A DNA stretch of 64,000 bases from Alphaproteobacteria bacterium (GCA_018823745.1 JAHJHR010000016.1:124001-188000), one strand, 5' to 3'. Positions 27,149 through 37,144 are shown, counted from the first letter of the stretch. Numbers and translations are program-made. The notes: generated by a model from the letters alone, not told the origin.

Positions 27149-28903
27149 ATGGCCACACAGACCGCATCGGGCGCTTCGCTCGAAAAGGAAAGCTTTGCCG
27201 CGCTGCTGGACGAGTCCCTCGGTTCCAGCGACGGCCTCGAAGGCACCGTTGTCAAAGGCACGGTGATTTCGGTTGATGGCGATTTCGCCCTCATCGATGT
27301 CGGCCTCAAATCTGAAGGCCGCGTCGCGCTGAAGGAATTCGCCGCCCCGGGTCAGAAATCAGAACTGAAGCCCGGCGATACGGTCGAAGTCTATCTCGAG
27401 CGTATGGAAGACAAGAACGGCGAAGCGATGCTGAGCCGCGAGAAGGCCCGCCGGGAGGAATCCTGGATTCTGCTGGAACAGTCTTTCGAGCAAACCCAGA
27501 AGGTCACCGGTATCATCTTCGGGCGCGTCAAGGGCGGCTTCACGGTCGACCTTTCCGGCGCCGTTGCCTTCCTGCCGGGCAGCCAGGTGGACATCCGCCC
27601 GGTGCGCGACATCGGGCCGCTGATGGGCACCCCGCAGCCGTTCCAGATTCTGAAGATGGATCGCCGTCGCGGCAACATCGTCGTCTCCCGCCGCGCCGTC
27701 CTCGAAGAGAGCCGCGCGGAAGCCCGTTCGGAGCTGGTTGCCTCCCTCAAGGAAGGCCAGATCCTCAGCGGCGTGGTCAAGAACATCACCGATTACGGTG
27801 CGTTCGTGGATCTGGGTGGCGTCGACGGCCTGCTGCATGTCACCGACATCGCCTGGCGTCGTATCAACCATCCGTCCGAGGCGCTGCAGATCGGCCAGAC
27901 CGTCCAGGTCCAGGTCATCCGCTTCAACTCGGAAACCCAGCGCATCAGCCTTGGCATGAAGCAGCTTGAGGCGGATCCGTGGGAAGGCGTCGACGCCAAG
28001 TACCCGGTCGGCACCAAGTTCACGGGCCGCGTGACCAACATCACCGACTACGGCGCCTTCGTGGAGCTGGAGCCGGGGATCGAAGGTCTGGTCCATGTCT
28101 CCGAGATGAGCTGGACCAAGAAGAACGTCCATCCGGGCAAGATCGTCTCCACTTCGCAGGAAGTCGACGTGATGGTCCTGGACGTCGATCCCGTGAAGCG
28201 TCGCATCAGCCTGGGCCTCAAGCAGACCCTGGCCAATCCGTGGGACGAATTCGCCGCCAAGTTCCCGCCCGAGACGATTGTCGAAGGCGAGGTCAAGAAC
28301 ATCACCGAATTCGGTGTGTTCATCGGCCTGCAGGGCGAGATCGACGGCATGGTCCACTTCTCCGACCTCGACTGGCAGCGCCCCGGCGAAGAAGCCGTCA
28401 AGGACTACAAGAAGGGCGATATCGTCAAGGCGAAGGTCCTGGAAGTCGATGTCGAGAAGGAGCGTATCTCGCTGGGCATCAAGCAGCTCACCGAGGACAC
28501 CTTCGCCAAGGCAACGGCCCCGGCAGCTTCCGGCGGCAGCGCTGCTGCGGCGACCGGTGGCGTGCGCAAGGGTTCCGTCGTGACCGGCACCGTTACCAAG
28601 ATCGAAGAGAATGGTATCGAGGTCGAGGTCAGCGGCGCCATTGGCTTCATCCGGCGCGCCGATCTGTCGCGTGACCGTTCGGAGCAGCGCCCCGACCGTT
28701 TCGCCGTCGGCGAGAAGGTCGATGCCAAGATCACCAATGTCGACGCCAAGACCCGGCGCATGACACTGTCGATCAAGGCCCGCGAGATCGACGAGGACAA
28801 GCAGGTGATGGCGGAATTCGGCTCGTCCGATTCCGGCGCCAGCCTGGGCGACATCCTCGGCCCGGCCCTCGCGCGCGGTGGCGATGCGGACGAAAAGAAG
28901 TAA
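27149..28903 (+). CDS. rpsA: 30S ribosomal protein S1
   Basis: A 584-residue RNA-binding protein that helps mRNA reach the ribosome. Six S1 OB-fold units are seen, the first from about residue 30; the best conserved are marked by repeated NITDYGAFVDLGG (third), NITDYGAFVELEPG (fourth) and NITEFGVFIGLQG (fifth) motifs, with SLGxKQ ends. A linker rich in Ala, Ser and Gly comes before the last unit. The start at 27149 is chosen because AAGGAGA lies 11 bases upstream; an ATG at 27128 is in frame but lies before the ribosome site. Confidence 0.95.
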   Translation: MATQTASGASLEKESFAALLDESLGSSDGLEGTVVKGTVISVDGDFALIDVGLKSEGRVALKEFAAPGQKSELKPGDTVEVYLERMEDKNGEAMLSREKARREESWILLEQSFEQTQKVTGIIFGRVKGGFTVDLSGAVAFLPGSQVDIRPVRDIGPLMGTPQPFQILKMDRRRGNIVVSRRAVLEESRAEARSELVASLKEGQILSGVVKNITDYGAFVDLGGVDGLLHVTDIAWRRINHPSEALQIGQTVQVQVIRFNSETQRISLGMKQLEADPWEGVDAKYPVGTKFTGRVTNITDYGAFVELEPGIEGLVHVSEMSWTKKNVHPGKIVSTSQEVDVMVLDVDPVKRRISLGLKQTLANPWDEFAAKFPPETIVEGEVKNITEFGVFIGLQGEIDGMVHFSDLDWQRPGEEAVKDYKKGDIVKAKVLEVDVEKERISLGIKQLTEDTFAKATAPAASGGSAAAATGGVRKGSVVTGTVTKIEENGIEVEVSGAIGFIRRADLSRDRSEQRPDRFAVGEKVDAKITNVDAKTRRMTLSIKAREIDEDKQVMAEFGSSDSGASLGDILGPALARGGDADEKK

Positions 28904-28934
28904 CACAGCCTAACAGCTGTATTACCTGCGGGAA

Positions 28935-28964
28935 TGCCCGGACCCCTTGCGGTCCGGGCATTTT
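28935..28964 (+). terminator. intrinsic terminator of rpsA
   Basis: A perfect inverted repeat (TGCCCGGACC/GGTCCGGGCA) with a CCTTGC loop is followed by TTTT, about 30 bases after the rpsA stop. Confidence 0.88.
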
Positions 28965-29018
28965 CGTTTGTGCACCCCGCTGACCTCCTGTGGACATAAG
29001 GGAAAATCCCTTTGATCC

Positions 29019-29039
29019 GAGGGGTTTACTTGACCCCTC
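29019..29039. promoter_or_regulatory. inverted repeat in the ihfB upstream region
   Basis: GAGGGGT and ACCCCTC form a perfect 7-bp inverted repeat with a 7-base spacer that contains the start of a TTGACC (-35-like) sequence at 29030. A second small inverted repeat, AAGGGA/TCCCTT, is at 28998-29012. They lie in the gap between rpsA and ihfB and could be operator or promoter elements, but no -10 box is convincing. Confidence 0.35.
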
Positions 29040-29180
29040 ATGGATATTCTGTCAATTTTCAGAAAGATGTCGGGAATAGTCCGGCAGAAACTGGCCCAAA
29101 AAACAGGCCAAGCGGGGAATGGGGCCGGTATCGCCAGACGGGCGTGCAGGCGAAGGCAGGACGAGCATGGGGGCGCCGCG

Positions 29181-29462
29181 ATGACGAAATCTGAATTGAT
29201 CGCGCGATTGGCGGAACTCAATCCGCATCTGTATCAGCGCGATGTGGAGCGGATCGTCTCGACGATTTTCGACGAGATCACCAATGCCCTGGCGCGCGGT
29301 GACCGGGTGGAGTTGCGCGGCTTCGGCGCCTTTTCTGTCAAGAAGCGCGATGCCCGTGTCGGCCGCAATCCGCGCACCGGCGATGCGGTGAAGGTCGATT
29401 CCAAACACATCCCCTTCTTCAAGACCGGCAAGCAGCTGCGTGAACGGCTGAATTCGGACTAA
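29181..29462 (+). CDS. ihfB: integration host factor subunit beta
   Basis: A 93-residue DNA-bending protein that pairs with IHF alpha. [15 protein letters not shown], the dimer core and the DNA-arm signature [22 protein letters not shown] (about 47-68) are all present, followed by [19 protein letters not shown]. The position directly after rpsA is the usual one. The start at 29181 matches the family N-terminus; an in-frame ATG at 29040 would add 47 residues with no family match. A 4-codon gap separates the stop from a weak ribosome site for the next gene. Confidence 0.95.
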   Translation: MTKSELIARLAELNPHLYQRDVERIVSTIFDEITNALARGDRVELRGFGAFSVKKRDARVGRNPRTGDAVKVDSKHIPFFKTGKQLRERLNSD

Positions 29463-29521
29463 GCTAACCAGATACGTCCTCTGCACTTGACGGGCCGCAT
29501 TGCGCGGTGTGGAGTGCGGCC

Positions 29522-29908
29522 ATGGCCCAAAGATCCCGAATTGCGAAAATACTGACAGCGGCCGTCACCATACCGGTGGCAATCCTGCTGATCCTGTTTG
29601 CCGTGTCCAACCGGGAGACGGTTGACCTGACCCTGTGGCCCCTGCCCTACAGCGTGACCTTGCCGCTGTTCCTGGTGGTGCTGGGCTTCCTGTTCCTCGG
29701 CTTTATCCTCGGCGCCCTGTTCATGTGGGTGGAGGTGCTGCGCGCCCGCGGCCATGCAAGGGCCGAGGCAAAGCGCGCCGACAGTGCCGAACGCACGCTG
29801 GAGGATCTGCGCCGCGACCGCCGCCTGGCCGTCGACCCCAGCGGCATTCCCTCACAGGGCACCCTGCCGGCCAGGACCGAGCCCACCCCGCCACCGACAG
29901 TCATCTAG
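29522..29908 (+). CDS. lapA: LapA family (DUF1049) inner membrane protein
   Basis: A 128-residue inner membrane protein with two hydrophobic helices (about 12-30 and 45-65) and a cytoplasmic tail with a basic, coiled-coil-like part. The segment VSNRETVDLTLWPLP between the helices and the LGFILGAL second helix fit the LapA/DUF1049 family, which helps control LPS synthesis in enterobacteria. The ATG at 29522 has GGAG about 7 bases upstream. Its place after ihfB is typical for proteobacteria. Confidence 0.85.
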   Translation: MAQRSRIAKILTAAVTIPVAILLILFAVSNRETVDLTLWPLPYSVTLPLFLVVLGFLFLGFILGALFMWVEVLRARGHARAEAKRADSAERTLEDLRRDRRLAVDPSGIPSQGTLPARTEPTPPPTVI

Positions 29909-29910
29909 CC

Positions 29911-30852
29911 ATGCGCCTTATCAATGCCGCCTCGGTTGAGGCTGCCCTCGACTATCCCAGCCTTGTCGATGCCCTGCGCGCGATGTTCCGCGACGGCTGC
30001 ACCGTGCCGCTGCGCCATCACCACGGCGTCGAGGTGCCGGGCAAGGCCGAGGCGACGCTGCTGCTGATGCCGGCCTGGGTGCCGGGCGGCTATATCGGCA
30101 TCAAGATGGTTACGGTTTTTCCGTCAAATGGCGAGAAGGGTCTGCCGGCGATCATGGGGCAGTATCTGCTGCTGTCGGGCGAGACCGGCGAAGTGCTGGC
30201 GATCCTGGATGGCCAGACGCTGACGGCGCGCCGCACCGCTGCTGCCTCGGCGCTGGCCGCCTCCTATCTGGCACGCGAGGATTCAGCGAAAATGCTGATG
30301 GTCGGCGCCGGCGCGCTGGCGCCGCAGCTGATCCGTGCCCATCTGGCGGTGCGTCCCTCGATCCGCGATGTCGCGATCTGGGCGCGCGATACCGCCAAGG
30401 CGCAGGTACTGGCCGACCGTCTGGCCGCCGAAACCGGGCTGGCAATCCGCGCCGCGAGCGACATCGAGACGGCAGCGCGCGAGGCCGACATCATCTCCTG
30501 CGGTACTTTGTCGAAACAGCCGCTGGTCAGGGGTGCCTGGCTGAAGCCCGGCGCACATCTCGACCTGGTCGGCGCTTTCACGCCGGAAATGCGCGAGAGC
30601 GACGATGACGCCGCGCGCCGGTCCCGCGTCTTCGTCGATACCCGTGAGGGCGCGCTGAAGGAAGCCGGCGACATCGTGCTGGCCGTGAAATCCGGCGCAC
30701 TGACGGCCGACGCCCTTCAAGGCGATCTCTACGATCTCTGCCGGGGGGTATCGAAGGGCCGCGAGAGCGCCGATGAGATCACAATGTTCAAATCCGTCGG
30801 CACGGCGCTGGAAGATCTCGCCGCCGCCCAATTGGCGTTTCAGCGCGCATAG
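29911..30852 (+). CDS. ornithine cyclodeaminase / mu-crystallin family protein
   Basis: A 313-residue NAD-dependent enzyme family member. It shows R-H-H-H substrate region near residue 37, GGYIGIKMVTVFP (about 60-72), the dinucleotide-binding MVGAGALAPQLIRAH (about 132-146) and ETMFKSVGTA-like ITMFKSVGTALED at the C-terminus. Members convert ornithine to proline, or act as alanine dehydrogenases or ketimine reductases, so the exact substrate is open. It begins two bases after the lapA stop. Confidence 0.82.
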   Translation: MRLINAASVEAALDYPSLVDALRAMFRDGCTVPLRHHHGVEVPGKAEATLLLMPAWVPGGYIGIKMVTVFPSNGEKGLPAIMGQYLLLSGETGEVLAILDGQTLTARRTAAASALAASYLAREDSAKMLMVGAGALAPQLIRAHLAVRPSIRDVAIWARDTAKAQVLADRLAAETGLAIRAASDIETAAREADIISCGTLSKQPLVRGAWLKPGAHLDLVGAFTPEMRESDDDAARRSRVFVDTREGALKEAGDIVLAVKSGALTADALQGDLYDLCRGVSKGRESADEITMFKSVGTALEDLAAAQLAFQRA

Positions 30853-30866
30853 GCTATAAGCCGCCC

Positions 30867-31598
30867 ATGCCTGAAATGAACAACGCCCTCGCCCGTGTCT
30901 TCTGCGCCATCGACACGACCGATCTGGACCACGCCGCCGCCCTCGCCCGGAAGCTGGGGCCGAGTCTTGGCGGGGTAAAGCTCGGCCTGGAATTCGTCAA
31001 TGCGCATGGCCCGAACGGCGTTCGCAAGGTGGCGGAATCCGGCCACCCGATCTTCCTGGACCTGAAATACCACGACATTCCGAACACCGTGGCCGGCGCG
31101 GTCCGCGCCGCCATCAGCACCTGCCGGCCCTTCATGCTGAATGTGCATGCAGCGGGCGGCAAGGCGATGATGGTGGCGGCCCGCGACGCCGCCGAATCGG
31201 TCGCGCATCAGGAGAATATCGCCAAGCCGCTGGTCATCGCCGTGACCGTACTGACCAGCCTGGACGATGCCGATCTCGCCGCTGTCGGCCAGCAGGGCCC
31301 GGCCACTGAGCAGGTGGTACGCCTGGCGCGGCTGACACAGGATTGCGGGCTCGATGGCATTGTCTGTTCGGCCCGCGAGATTAGCGCCGTGCGTGCTGCC
31401 TGCGGACCCGATTTCAAGCTGATCGTGCCCGGCATCCGCCCGGCCTGGAGCGATACCGGCGACCAGAAGCGAATCATGACCCCGGCCGATGCAATCCGTG
31501 CCGGCGCAGATTATCTCGTCATTGGACGGCCGATCACCGGCGCCGCCGACCCCGCCGGGGCCGTCGCCCGCATCGCCGCCGAGATCGCGTCGGCCTGA
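30867..31598 (+). CDS. pyrF: orotidine-5'-phosphate decarboxylase
   Basis: A 243-residue TIM-barrel enzyme making UMP, the last step of pyrimidine synthesis. The catalytic K-D-x-K-x-x-D array appears as LKYHDIPNTVAG (about 67-78) with a preceding D in the strand. G-V-K-L-G-L-E-F and the C-terminal YLVIGRPIT are also family features. It is the third gene in a run of same-strand genes starting at lapA and stops one base before trpF. Confidence 0.95.
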   Translation: MPEMNNALARVFCAIDTTDLDHAAALARKLGPSLGGVKLGLEFVNAHGPNGVRKVAESGHPIFLDLKYHDIPNTVAGAVRAAISTCRPFMLNVHAAGGKAMMVAARDAAESVAHQENIAKPLVIAVTVLTSLDDADLAAVGQQGPATEQVVRLARLTQDCGLDGIVCSAREISAVRAACGPDFKLIVPGIRPAWSDTGDQKRIMTPADAIRAGADYLVIGRPITGAADPAGAVARIAAEIASA

Positions 31599-31600
31599 TC

Positions 31601-32245
31601 ATGACCCAGGTGAAAATCTGCGGGCTGTCAACGCCGGAGAGTGTCGCCGCCGCGATTGAGGGCGGGGCGGATTATCTGGGCTTCGTCTTCTATCCCCGCT
31701 CGCCGCGCAATGTGACGCCGGAACAGGCCGCCCTGCTGGCTGCCCCGGTGCCGCTGTCGGTGCAGACCGTGGCGCTGACCGTCGATGCATCTGACGCTTT
31801 GCTCCAGACCATTATCGACACGATGGGGCCGGCGATTCTGCAGCTGCATGGCCATGAGACGCCGGAACGGGTGACCGAGATTCGCCAGCGTTTCGGCGTG
31901 CCGGTGATGAAGGTGCTCTCGGTCGCCGGGCCGGAGGATGTCGCCGCCGCCCATGCCTATGAGGATATCGCCGATCGGCTGATGTTCGACGCCCGCCCGC
32001 CCAAAGACATGGCCAATGCCCTGCCCGGCGGCAATGCACTGCGTTTCGACTGGACCCTGCTGGCCGGCACCAGCTGGAAGAAGCCCTGGCTGCTGGCCGG
32101 CGGCCTGACCCCCGACAACGTCGCCGAGGCAATCCGCATCAGCGGCGCACCGGGCGTGGACGTCTCCTCGGGCGTTGAAGATGCGCCCGGCCGCAAATCG
32201 ATCCCGCTGATCCAGGCATTTCTCAAAGCCGCGAAGACGGCCTGA
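31601..32245 (+). CDS. trpF: phosphoribosylanthranilate isomerase
   Basis: A 214-residue TIM-barrel enzyme of tryptophan synthesis. MTQVKICGLSTPESV (1-15), GFVFYPRSPRNVTPEQA, LQLHGHETPERV and the phosphate-binding LAGGLTPDNV plus GVDVSSGVE are all typical. The start is two bases after the pyrF stop, so the genes are cotranscribed. Tryptophan synthase genes follow after a gap of about 125 bases with a degenerate repeat. Confidence 0.95.
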   Translation: MTQVKICGLSTPESVAAAIEGGADYLGFVFYPRSPRNVTPEQAALLAAPVPLSVQTVALTVDASDALLQTIIDTMGPAILQLHGHETPERVTEIRQRFGVPVMKVLSVAGPEDVAAAHAYEDIADRLMFDARPPKDMANALPGGNALRFDWTLLAGTSWKKPWLLAGGLTPDNVAEAIRISGAPGVDVSSGVEDAPGRKSIPLIQAFLKAAKTA

Positions 32246-32250
32246 TTTTC

Positions 32251-32322
32251 TTGTTATCCCCGGGGCAAGACCGGCAATGACACAGAGCCTTTGACCGCCC
32301 GCCTTGCGCCCGAGGGGCAAGG
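32251..32322. repeat. degenerate intergenic repeat and stem-loop between trpF and trpB
   Basis: TTATCCCCGGGGCAAGACCGGCAATGAC at 32255-32282, read in parts, resembles the palindromic units at 48961-49112 (CGTCATTCCCGG...). A separate small stem, CCTTGC/GCAAGG, is at 32302-32322. No leader peptide or T-run indicating a tryptophan attenuator was seen. Confidence 0.45.
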
Positions 32323-32371
32323 TCTGCATTATGCGGCGTTTCTCTGAACCCTGATGATTGGCGTATTATCG

Positions 32372-33595
32372 ATGGCCAGCTCCATCCCGAATACCTATCG
32401 CACCGGCCCGGACGAATCCGGTCATTTCGGCATCTTTGGCGGCCGGTTCGTTGCCGAGACGCTGATGCCGCTGGTCCTGGAGGTCGAGGCAGCCTACAAG
32501 GCGGCGAAGGCGGACCCGAAATTCCAGGACGAGTTCGCCTATTACCTGAAGCATTATGTCGGCCGCCCCTCGCCGCTGTATTACGCCGAGCGTCTGACCC
32601 GGCATTTCGGCGGCGCGAAGCTGTACTTCAAGCGCGACGAGCTGAACCATACCGGCGCGCACAAGATCAACAACTGCCTGGGCCAGGCGCTGGTCGCCAA
32701 GCGCATGGGCAAGACCGAGATCATCGCCGAGACCGGTGCCGGCCAGCATGGCGTGGCCACCGCCACGGTCTGCGCGCTGTTCGGCATGAAGTGCAAGGTC
32801 TTCATGGGTGCGGAGGATATCGAGCGCCAGCAGCCCAATGTCGAGCGCATGCGCCTGCTGGGCGCCGAGGTGGTACCCGTCACCTCCGGCACCTCGACGC
32901 TGAAGGATGCGATGAACGAGGCGCTGCGCTACTGGGTGGCCATGGCCGAGACGCATTTCTATATCATCGGCACCGTGGCCGGCCCGCACCCCTACCCCGC
33001 CATGGTGCGCGACTTCCAGTCGGTCATCGGCACCGAGACGCGAGAGCAGATGATGGAGGCCGAGGGCCGCCTGCCCGACAGCCTGATCGCCTGCATCGGC
33101 GGCGGCTCCAACGCGATGGGGCTGTTCTTCCCCTTCCTCGACGATGCCAGCGTGAAGATGTATGGCGTGGAAGCCGCCGGCCTTGGCCTCGACACCGGCA
33201 AGCATGCCGCCTCGCTGACCGGCGGACGGCCGGGCGTGCTGCATGGCAACCGCACCTACCTGCTGCAGAACGAGGACGGGCAGATCATCGACGCCCATTC
33301 GATCAGCGCCGGGCTGGATTATCCCGGCATCGGGCCGGAGCATTCCTGGCTGCACGAGACAGGCCGCGTCTCCTATGTCAGCGCCACTGACGAGGAAGCG
33401 CTGGATTCCTTCAAGCTGTGCGCGCAGATGGAAGGCATCATCCCGGCGCTGGAGCCGAGCCACGCCCTGGCCTATGTCGCCAAGCTGGCGCCGACTCTGC
33501 CGGCGGATCATCTGATGGTCATGAATCTCTGTGGACGCGGCGACAAGGATCTCGCCGCCGTGCTGAAACATCTGAAGGCCCGGGGCAAGATCTGA
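32372..33595 (+). CDS. trpB: tryptophan synthase beta chain
   Basis: A 407-residue PLP enzyme that joins indole and serine. The N-terminus [20 protein letters not shown], the PLP lysine in [19 protein letters not shown] and the phosphate-binding GGGSNA are all present. The start could be ATG 32372 or ATG 32354; 32372 is preferred because homologues begin close to the S-x-P-N-x-Y-R segment. The stop overlaps trpA by one base (TGATG). Confidence 0.95.
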   Translation: MASSIPNTYRTGPDESGHFGIFGGRFVAETLMPLVLEVEAAYKAAKADPKFQDEFAYYLKHYVGRPSPLYYAERLTRHFGGAKLYFKRDELNHTGAHKINNCLGQALVAKRMGKTEIIAETGAGQHGVATATVCALFGMKCKVFMGAEDIERQQPNVERMRLLGAEVVPVTSGTSTLKDAMNEALRYWVAMAETHFYIIGTVAGPHPYPAMVRDFQSVIGTETREQMMEAEGRLPDSLIACIGGGSNAMGLFFPFLDDASVKMYGVEAAGLGLDTGKHAASLTGGRPGVLHGNRTYLLQNEDGQIIDAHSISAGLDYPGIGPEHSWLHETGRVSYVSATDEEALDSFKLCAQMEGIIPALEPSHALAYVAKLAPTLPADHLMVMNLCGRGDKDLAAVLKHLKARGKI

Positions 33596-34437
33596 TGAGC
33601 GCTACCGATTCCCGCATCACCCGCCGTTTCGCCCAGCTGAAGGCCGAAGGAAGGGGCGGTCTCGTCACCTTCATCACTGCGGGTGATCCCGATCCGGAGG
33701 TTTCGGCGAAGATCCTCCAGGGCTTGCCGGCCGCTGGCGCCGATCTGATCGAGATCGGCATGCCGTTTTCCGATCCGATGGCTGATGGTCCGGCGATTCA
33801 GGCGGCCTCGCTGCGGGCCCTGAAATCCGGCATGTCACTGGCCAAGACCATCGCGCTGGTGCGGGGTTTCCGGGCCAGCGACAGCGACACGCCGATCATC
33901 CTGATGGGCTATTACAACCCGATCTACATCTATGGCGTCGACCGGTTCCTGGCCGATGCCAAGGCGGCCGGGGTGGACGGCCTGATCATCGTCGACCTGC
34001 CCCCGGAAGAGGATGTCGAGCTGTGCCTGCCGGCGCTGAAGGCCGATATCGCCTTCATCCGCCTGGCCACGCCGACCACTGACGACAAGCGCCTGCCGAC
34101 GGTGCTGTCGAACACCTCGGGCTTCGTCTACTACGTTTCCTTCACCGGGGTCACCGGCACGAAATCCATCGACAGCCAGCATGTCGGCCAGGCGGTTGAA
34201 AGATTGCGTCGCCATACCGATCTGCCAATCGCGGTCGGTTTCGGTATCAGGACTCCGGAACAGGCCCAGGCCATTGCCTCCATCGCCGATGCCGCCGTCG
34301 TCGGCTCTGCACTGGTCCAGGTGATCGAAAGCAATATCGACGAGGCCGGTCGTGCCCTGCCGGGGCTGGTGGATGCCGCCCTGGGTTTTGTCGCTGCACT
34401 GGCCGGGGGCGTGCGCAACGCCCGTTCCGCCGCTTGA
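33595..34437 (+). CDS. trpA: tryptophan synthase alpha chain
   Basis: A 280-residue TIM-barrel subunit cleaving indole-3-glycerol phosphate. The catalytic Glu is in [16 protein letters not shown] and the Asp in [21 protein letters not shown] is the phosphate site. It starts on the last base of the trpB stop. accD follows after 17 bases, an order common in proteobacteria. Confidence 0.95.
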   Translation: MSATDSRITRRFAQLKAEGRGGLVTFITAGDPDPEVSAKILQGLPAAGADLIEIGMPFSDPMADGPAIQAASLRALKSGMSLAKTIALVRGFRASDSDTPIILMGYYNPIYIYGVDRFLADAKAAGVDGLIIVDLPPEEDVELCLPALKADIAFIRLATPTTDDKRLPTVLSNTSGFVYYVSFTGVTGTKSIDSQHVGQAVERLRRHTDLPIAVGFGIRTPEQAQAIASIADAAVVGSALVQVIESNIDEAGRALPGLVDAALGFVAALAGGVRNARSAA

Positions 34438-34454
34438 GGAGCTAGAGTACCAAC

Positions 34455-35375
34455 ATGGATTGGCTGACCAATTTCGTCCGCCCGAAGATTCGCGCCTTGG
34501 TCCAGAAGACCGAGGTGCCCGATAATCTGTGGGAAAAATGCTCCAGCTGCGGGCAGATGATCTTCCACCGCGAACTCGACGAGAATCACCGGGTCTGCAC
34601 GCATTGCGGCCATCACATGCGCCTCGGTGCCGTGGCCCGGCTGAAGATGCTGTTCGACAATGGCGCCTATCAGGCCATCGAACTGCCGAAACCACCGGTT
34701 GATCCGCTGAAATTCCGTGACCGCAAACGCTATGGCGACCGGCTGAAGGAATCGCAGAGCAAGACCGGACGGCATGACGCGATCATCGTCGCCCATGGCA
34801 CGATGGACGGCCACAAGACCGTCATCGCGATCTTCGACTTCGACTTCATGGGCGGTTCCATGGGCATTGGCGTCGGCGATGCGCTGGTCGCTGCGGCCGA
34901 GCTGGCCGTGCTGCAGGACGCGCCGCTGATCGCCATCCCGGCCTCGGGCGGCGCGCGCATGCAGGAGGGCATCCTGTCCCTGATGCAGATGCCGCGCTCG
35001 ATCATCGCGGTCGAGAAGGTGAAGGAAAAGGGCCTGCCCTATATCGTGCTGCTGACCGACCCGACGACCGGCGGCGTCACGGCCTCCTTCGCCATGCTGG
35101 GCGATATTCATATTGCCGAGCCGGGGGCCGTGATCGGCTTCGCCGGGGCACGCGTCATCGCCGAGACGATCCGCGAACAGCTGCCCGTCGGTTTCCAGCG
35201 CGCCGAATACCTGCTGGAACACGGCATGGTCGACATGGTCGTGCCGCGCAAGGATATCCGCGACACGATCGCCCGCATCCTGGGCCTGCTGCGCGACCGC
35301 AAGCCGACCGCGCGGATCGTGCCCTTGCCGCGCAAGGATGCGGATACACCCCGGGAAGCCCCCCGGCCGCACTGA
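34455..35375 (+). CDS. accD: acetyl-CoA carboxylase carboxyltransferase subunit beta
   Basis: A 306-residue subunit of acetyl-CoA carboxylase, the first step of fatty acid synthesis. The N-terminal zinc ribbon has four Cys in WEKCSSCGQMI and VCTHCGHHM (residues about 28-51). The carboxyltransferase core shows FDFDFMGGSMG, SGGARMQEG and DPTTGGVTASFA. The C-terminal 20 residues are variable. It sits between trpA and folC, as in many proteobacteria. Confidence 0.96.
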   Translation: MDWLTNFVRPKIRALVQKTEVPDNLWEKCSSCGQMIFHRELDENHRVCTHCGHHMRLGAVARLKMLFDNGAYQAIELPKPPVDPLKFRDRKRYGDRLKESQSKTGRHDAIIVAHGTMDGHKTVIAIFDFDFMGGSMGIGVGDALVAAAELAVLQDAPLIAIPASGGARMQEGILSLMQMPRSIIAVEKVKEKGLPYIVLLTDPTTGGVTASFAMLGDIHIAEPGAVIGFAGARVIAETIREQLPVGFQRAEYLLEHGMVDMVVPRKDIRDTIARILGLLRDRKPTARIVPLPRKDADTPREAPRPH

Positions 35376-35419
35376 TCTCTCTCCTTTTAGGCCGGTCCGA
35401 GACCGGCAGGCGGTAGCCG

Positions 35420-36709
35420 GTGGCCGGTACAAACGCGATTCTGGAGCGCCTGAAGGCGCTGCATCCGAAGCTGATCGATCTGTCGCTGGACCGGGTGTGG
35501 CGCCTGCTCAATGCGCTAGACCATCCGGAGCGCCGCCTGCCGCCGGTCATCCATATCGCCGGCACCAATGGCAAGGGCTCGCTGCTGGCCTATCTGCGGG
35601 CGATCTACGAGGCGGCAGGCTATACGGTCCATGCCTATACCTCGCCGCATCTGGTGCGTTTCAACGAGCGTTTCTACGTCGCCGGGGCGGAGATCGACGA
35701 TGCCAGCCTTGCCGCCTGCCTTGAGGCCTGCGAGACGGCCAATGCCGGGCTGCCCATCACCCTGTTCGAGATCACCACGGCCGCCGGCCTGCTGGCCTTC
35801 GCCCGCACCCCGGCCGATGTGCTGATCCTGGAAACCGGGCTGGGCGGCAGGCTGGACGCCACCAATGTCGTGGACAAGCCCCTTGCCACCGCGATCACCG
35901 CCATCTCCATGGATCACATGCAGTATCTGGGCGACACGATCCGGGCCATCGCCGGGGAGAAGGCCGCGATCATGAAACCGGGCGTGCCCGCGATCTGCTC
36001 AGTCGAGACGCCGGAGGTTCTGGCGGTGCTGGAGGCCTATGCCGCGCAGATCGGTGCCCCGCTGGCACGCGGCGGCATCGACTGGACGGCGGAGGCTGAA
36101 GGCAACGGCTTCACCTATCGGAGCCCGGCGGGGACGCGCCATCTGCCGCTGCCGGTGCTGCCCGGCCTGCACCAGATCGGCAATGCCGGCACCGCGCTGG
36201 CCGTGGTGGAAGCGGCGATGCCCGCTTTGCCGGTTGACGACACAGCCATCCTCAAAGGCCTGCAAACCGCCCGCTGGCCGGCCCGGATGCAGCGCCTGGC
36301 GCATGGCCCGCTGATCGACACCCTGCCGCAAGGCTGGGAGCTGTGGCTCGATGGCGGGCATAATGGCGGCGCCGGGCAGGTCATCGCCGCCAGCGCCCGC
36401 ACGCTCTGGGCGGACCGACAGCTACATCTGGTCTTCGGCATGCTCGACACCAAAGTGCCAGTCGAGTATCTGCGGCCCTTCGCCGGCCTGGCCGAGACAG
36501 TGCAGACCGTGACCATCCCGGAGGAGGCCATCGCCCTGCCGGCCGAGCAGACGGCGGAGATTGCCCGGACGCTGGGCCTGTCCGCCAGCCCGGCCGACAG
36601 CGTGGCCGAGGCCGTGCGGCAGATTACCGCCAGCGCTGACCGGCCCGGGCGAATCCTCATCTGCGGGTCGCTCTACCTGGCGGGATATGTGCTGCGGGAG
36701 AATGCGTAG
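35420..36709 (+). CDS. folC: bifunctional folylpolyglutamate synthase / dihydrofolate synthase
   Basis: A 429-residue ATP-dependent ligase that makes dihydrofolate and adds glutamates to folates. HIAGTNGKGS (45-54) is the P-loop region, followed by YTSPHLVRFNERFYV and ETGLGGRLDATN, all family signatures. The C-terminal Mur-ligase-like domain holds the LDGGHN segment. The start is GTG at 35420. folC follows accD, which is conserved. A terminator separates it from the convergent rpmB. Confidence 0.93.
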   Translation: MAGTNAILERLKALHPKLIDLSLDRVWRLLNALDHPERRLPPVIHIAGTNGKGSLLAYLRAIYEAAGYTVHAYTSPHLVRFNERFYVAGAEIDDASLAACLEACETANAGLPITLFEITTAAGLLAFARTPADVLILETGLGGRLDATNVVDKPLATAITAISMDHMQYLGDTIRAIAGEKAAIMKPGVPAICSVETPEVLAVLEAYAAQIGAPLARGGIDWTAEAEGNGFTYRSPAGTRHLPLPVLPGLHQIGNAGTALAVVEAAMPALPVDDTAILKGLQTARWPARMQRLAHGPLIDTLPQGWELWLDGGHNGGAGQVIAASARTLWADRQLHLVFGMLDTKVPVEYLRPFAGLAETVQTVTIPEEAIALPAEQTAEIARTLGLSASPADSVAEAVRQITASADRPGRILICGSLYLAGYVLRENA

Positions 36710-36715
36710 GCCCAA

Positions 36716-36746
36716 CGAAAAAGGCCCGCTTTGCAGCGGGCCTTTC
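36716..36746 (-). terminator. intrinsic terminator between folC and rpmB
   Basis: A perfect 8-bp stem (GGCCCGCT/AGCGGGCC) with a TTGC loop has five A on its left, giving a T-run on the minus strand for rpmB, and TTT on its right, so it may also stop folC transcripts. Confidence 0.82.
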
Positions 36747-36771
36747 GTATTCTATCGCAGGTGAGGACGCC

Positions 36772-37062
36772 TTAGACGGCGGCCTTCTCCTGGGCCTTCT
36801 GCAGGCGACGCTTCAGCTGGCGCGACTCGGTGGTCAGCGCCGTGTCGCGGGCGGTCAGCAGATAGGCGTCGATGCCGCCATTCTTCTCGATGGTGCGGAT
36901 CGCGTTGGTGGTGATGCGCATGCGCACATTGCCCAGCGTGTCCGACAGCATCGTGATTTCCTGCAGATTCGGCAGGAAACGGCGCCGCGACTTGTTATTG
37001 GCGTGGCTGACGTTGTTGCCGACCAGCACACCCTTACCGGTGATCGCGCAGCGTTTCGCCAT
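36772..37062 (-). CDS. rpmB: 50S ribosomal protein L28
   Basis: A 96-residue ribosomal protein. [29 protein letters not shown] is the standard N-terminus (start at 37062), with KRRF-PNLQ following and a longer C-terminal helix typical of alphaproteobacterial L28. An upstream in-frame ATG at 37125 would add 21 unrelated residues. No zinc-binding CxxC pairs are present. Confidence 0.95.
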   Translation of the reverse strand: MAKRCAITGKGVLVGNNVSHANNKSRRRFLPNLQEITMLSDTLGNVRMRITTNAIRTIEKNGGIDAYLLTARDTALTTESRQLKRRLQKAQEKAAV

Positions 37063-37144
37063 GATAACTCTCCGACTTGCCTTGCGGGGTGGAAGCCCCG
37101 ACGGGTTGAAAGGGGCTGGCCCCAAGAATATGATTCCGCGCCGG

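Noticed and set aside
32246..32371. Possible tryptophan attenuator between trpF and trpB
   Set aside because: No leader peptide rich in Trp codons and no stem with a T-run were seen; the region has a degenerate repeat and one weak stem.
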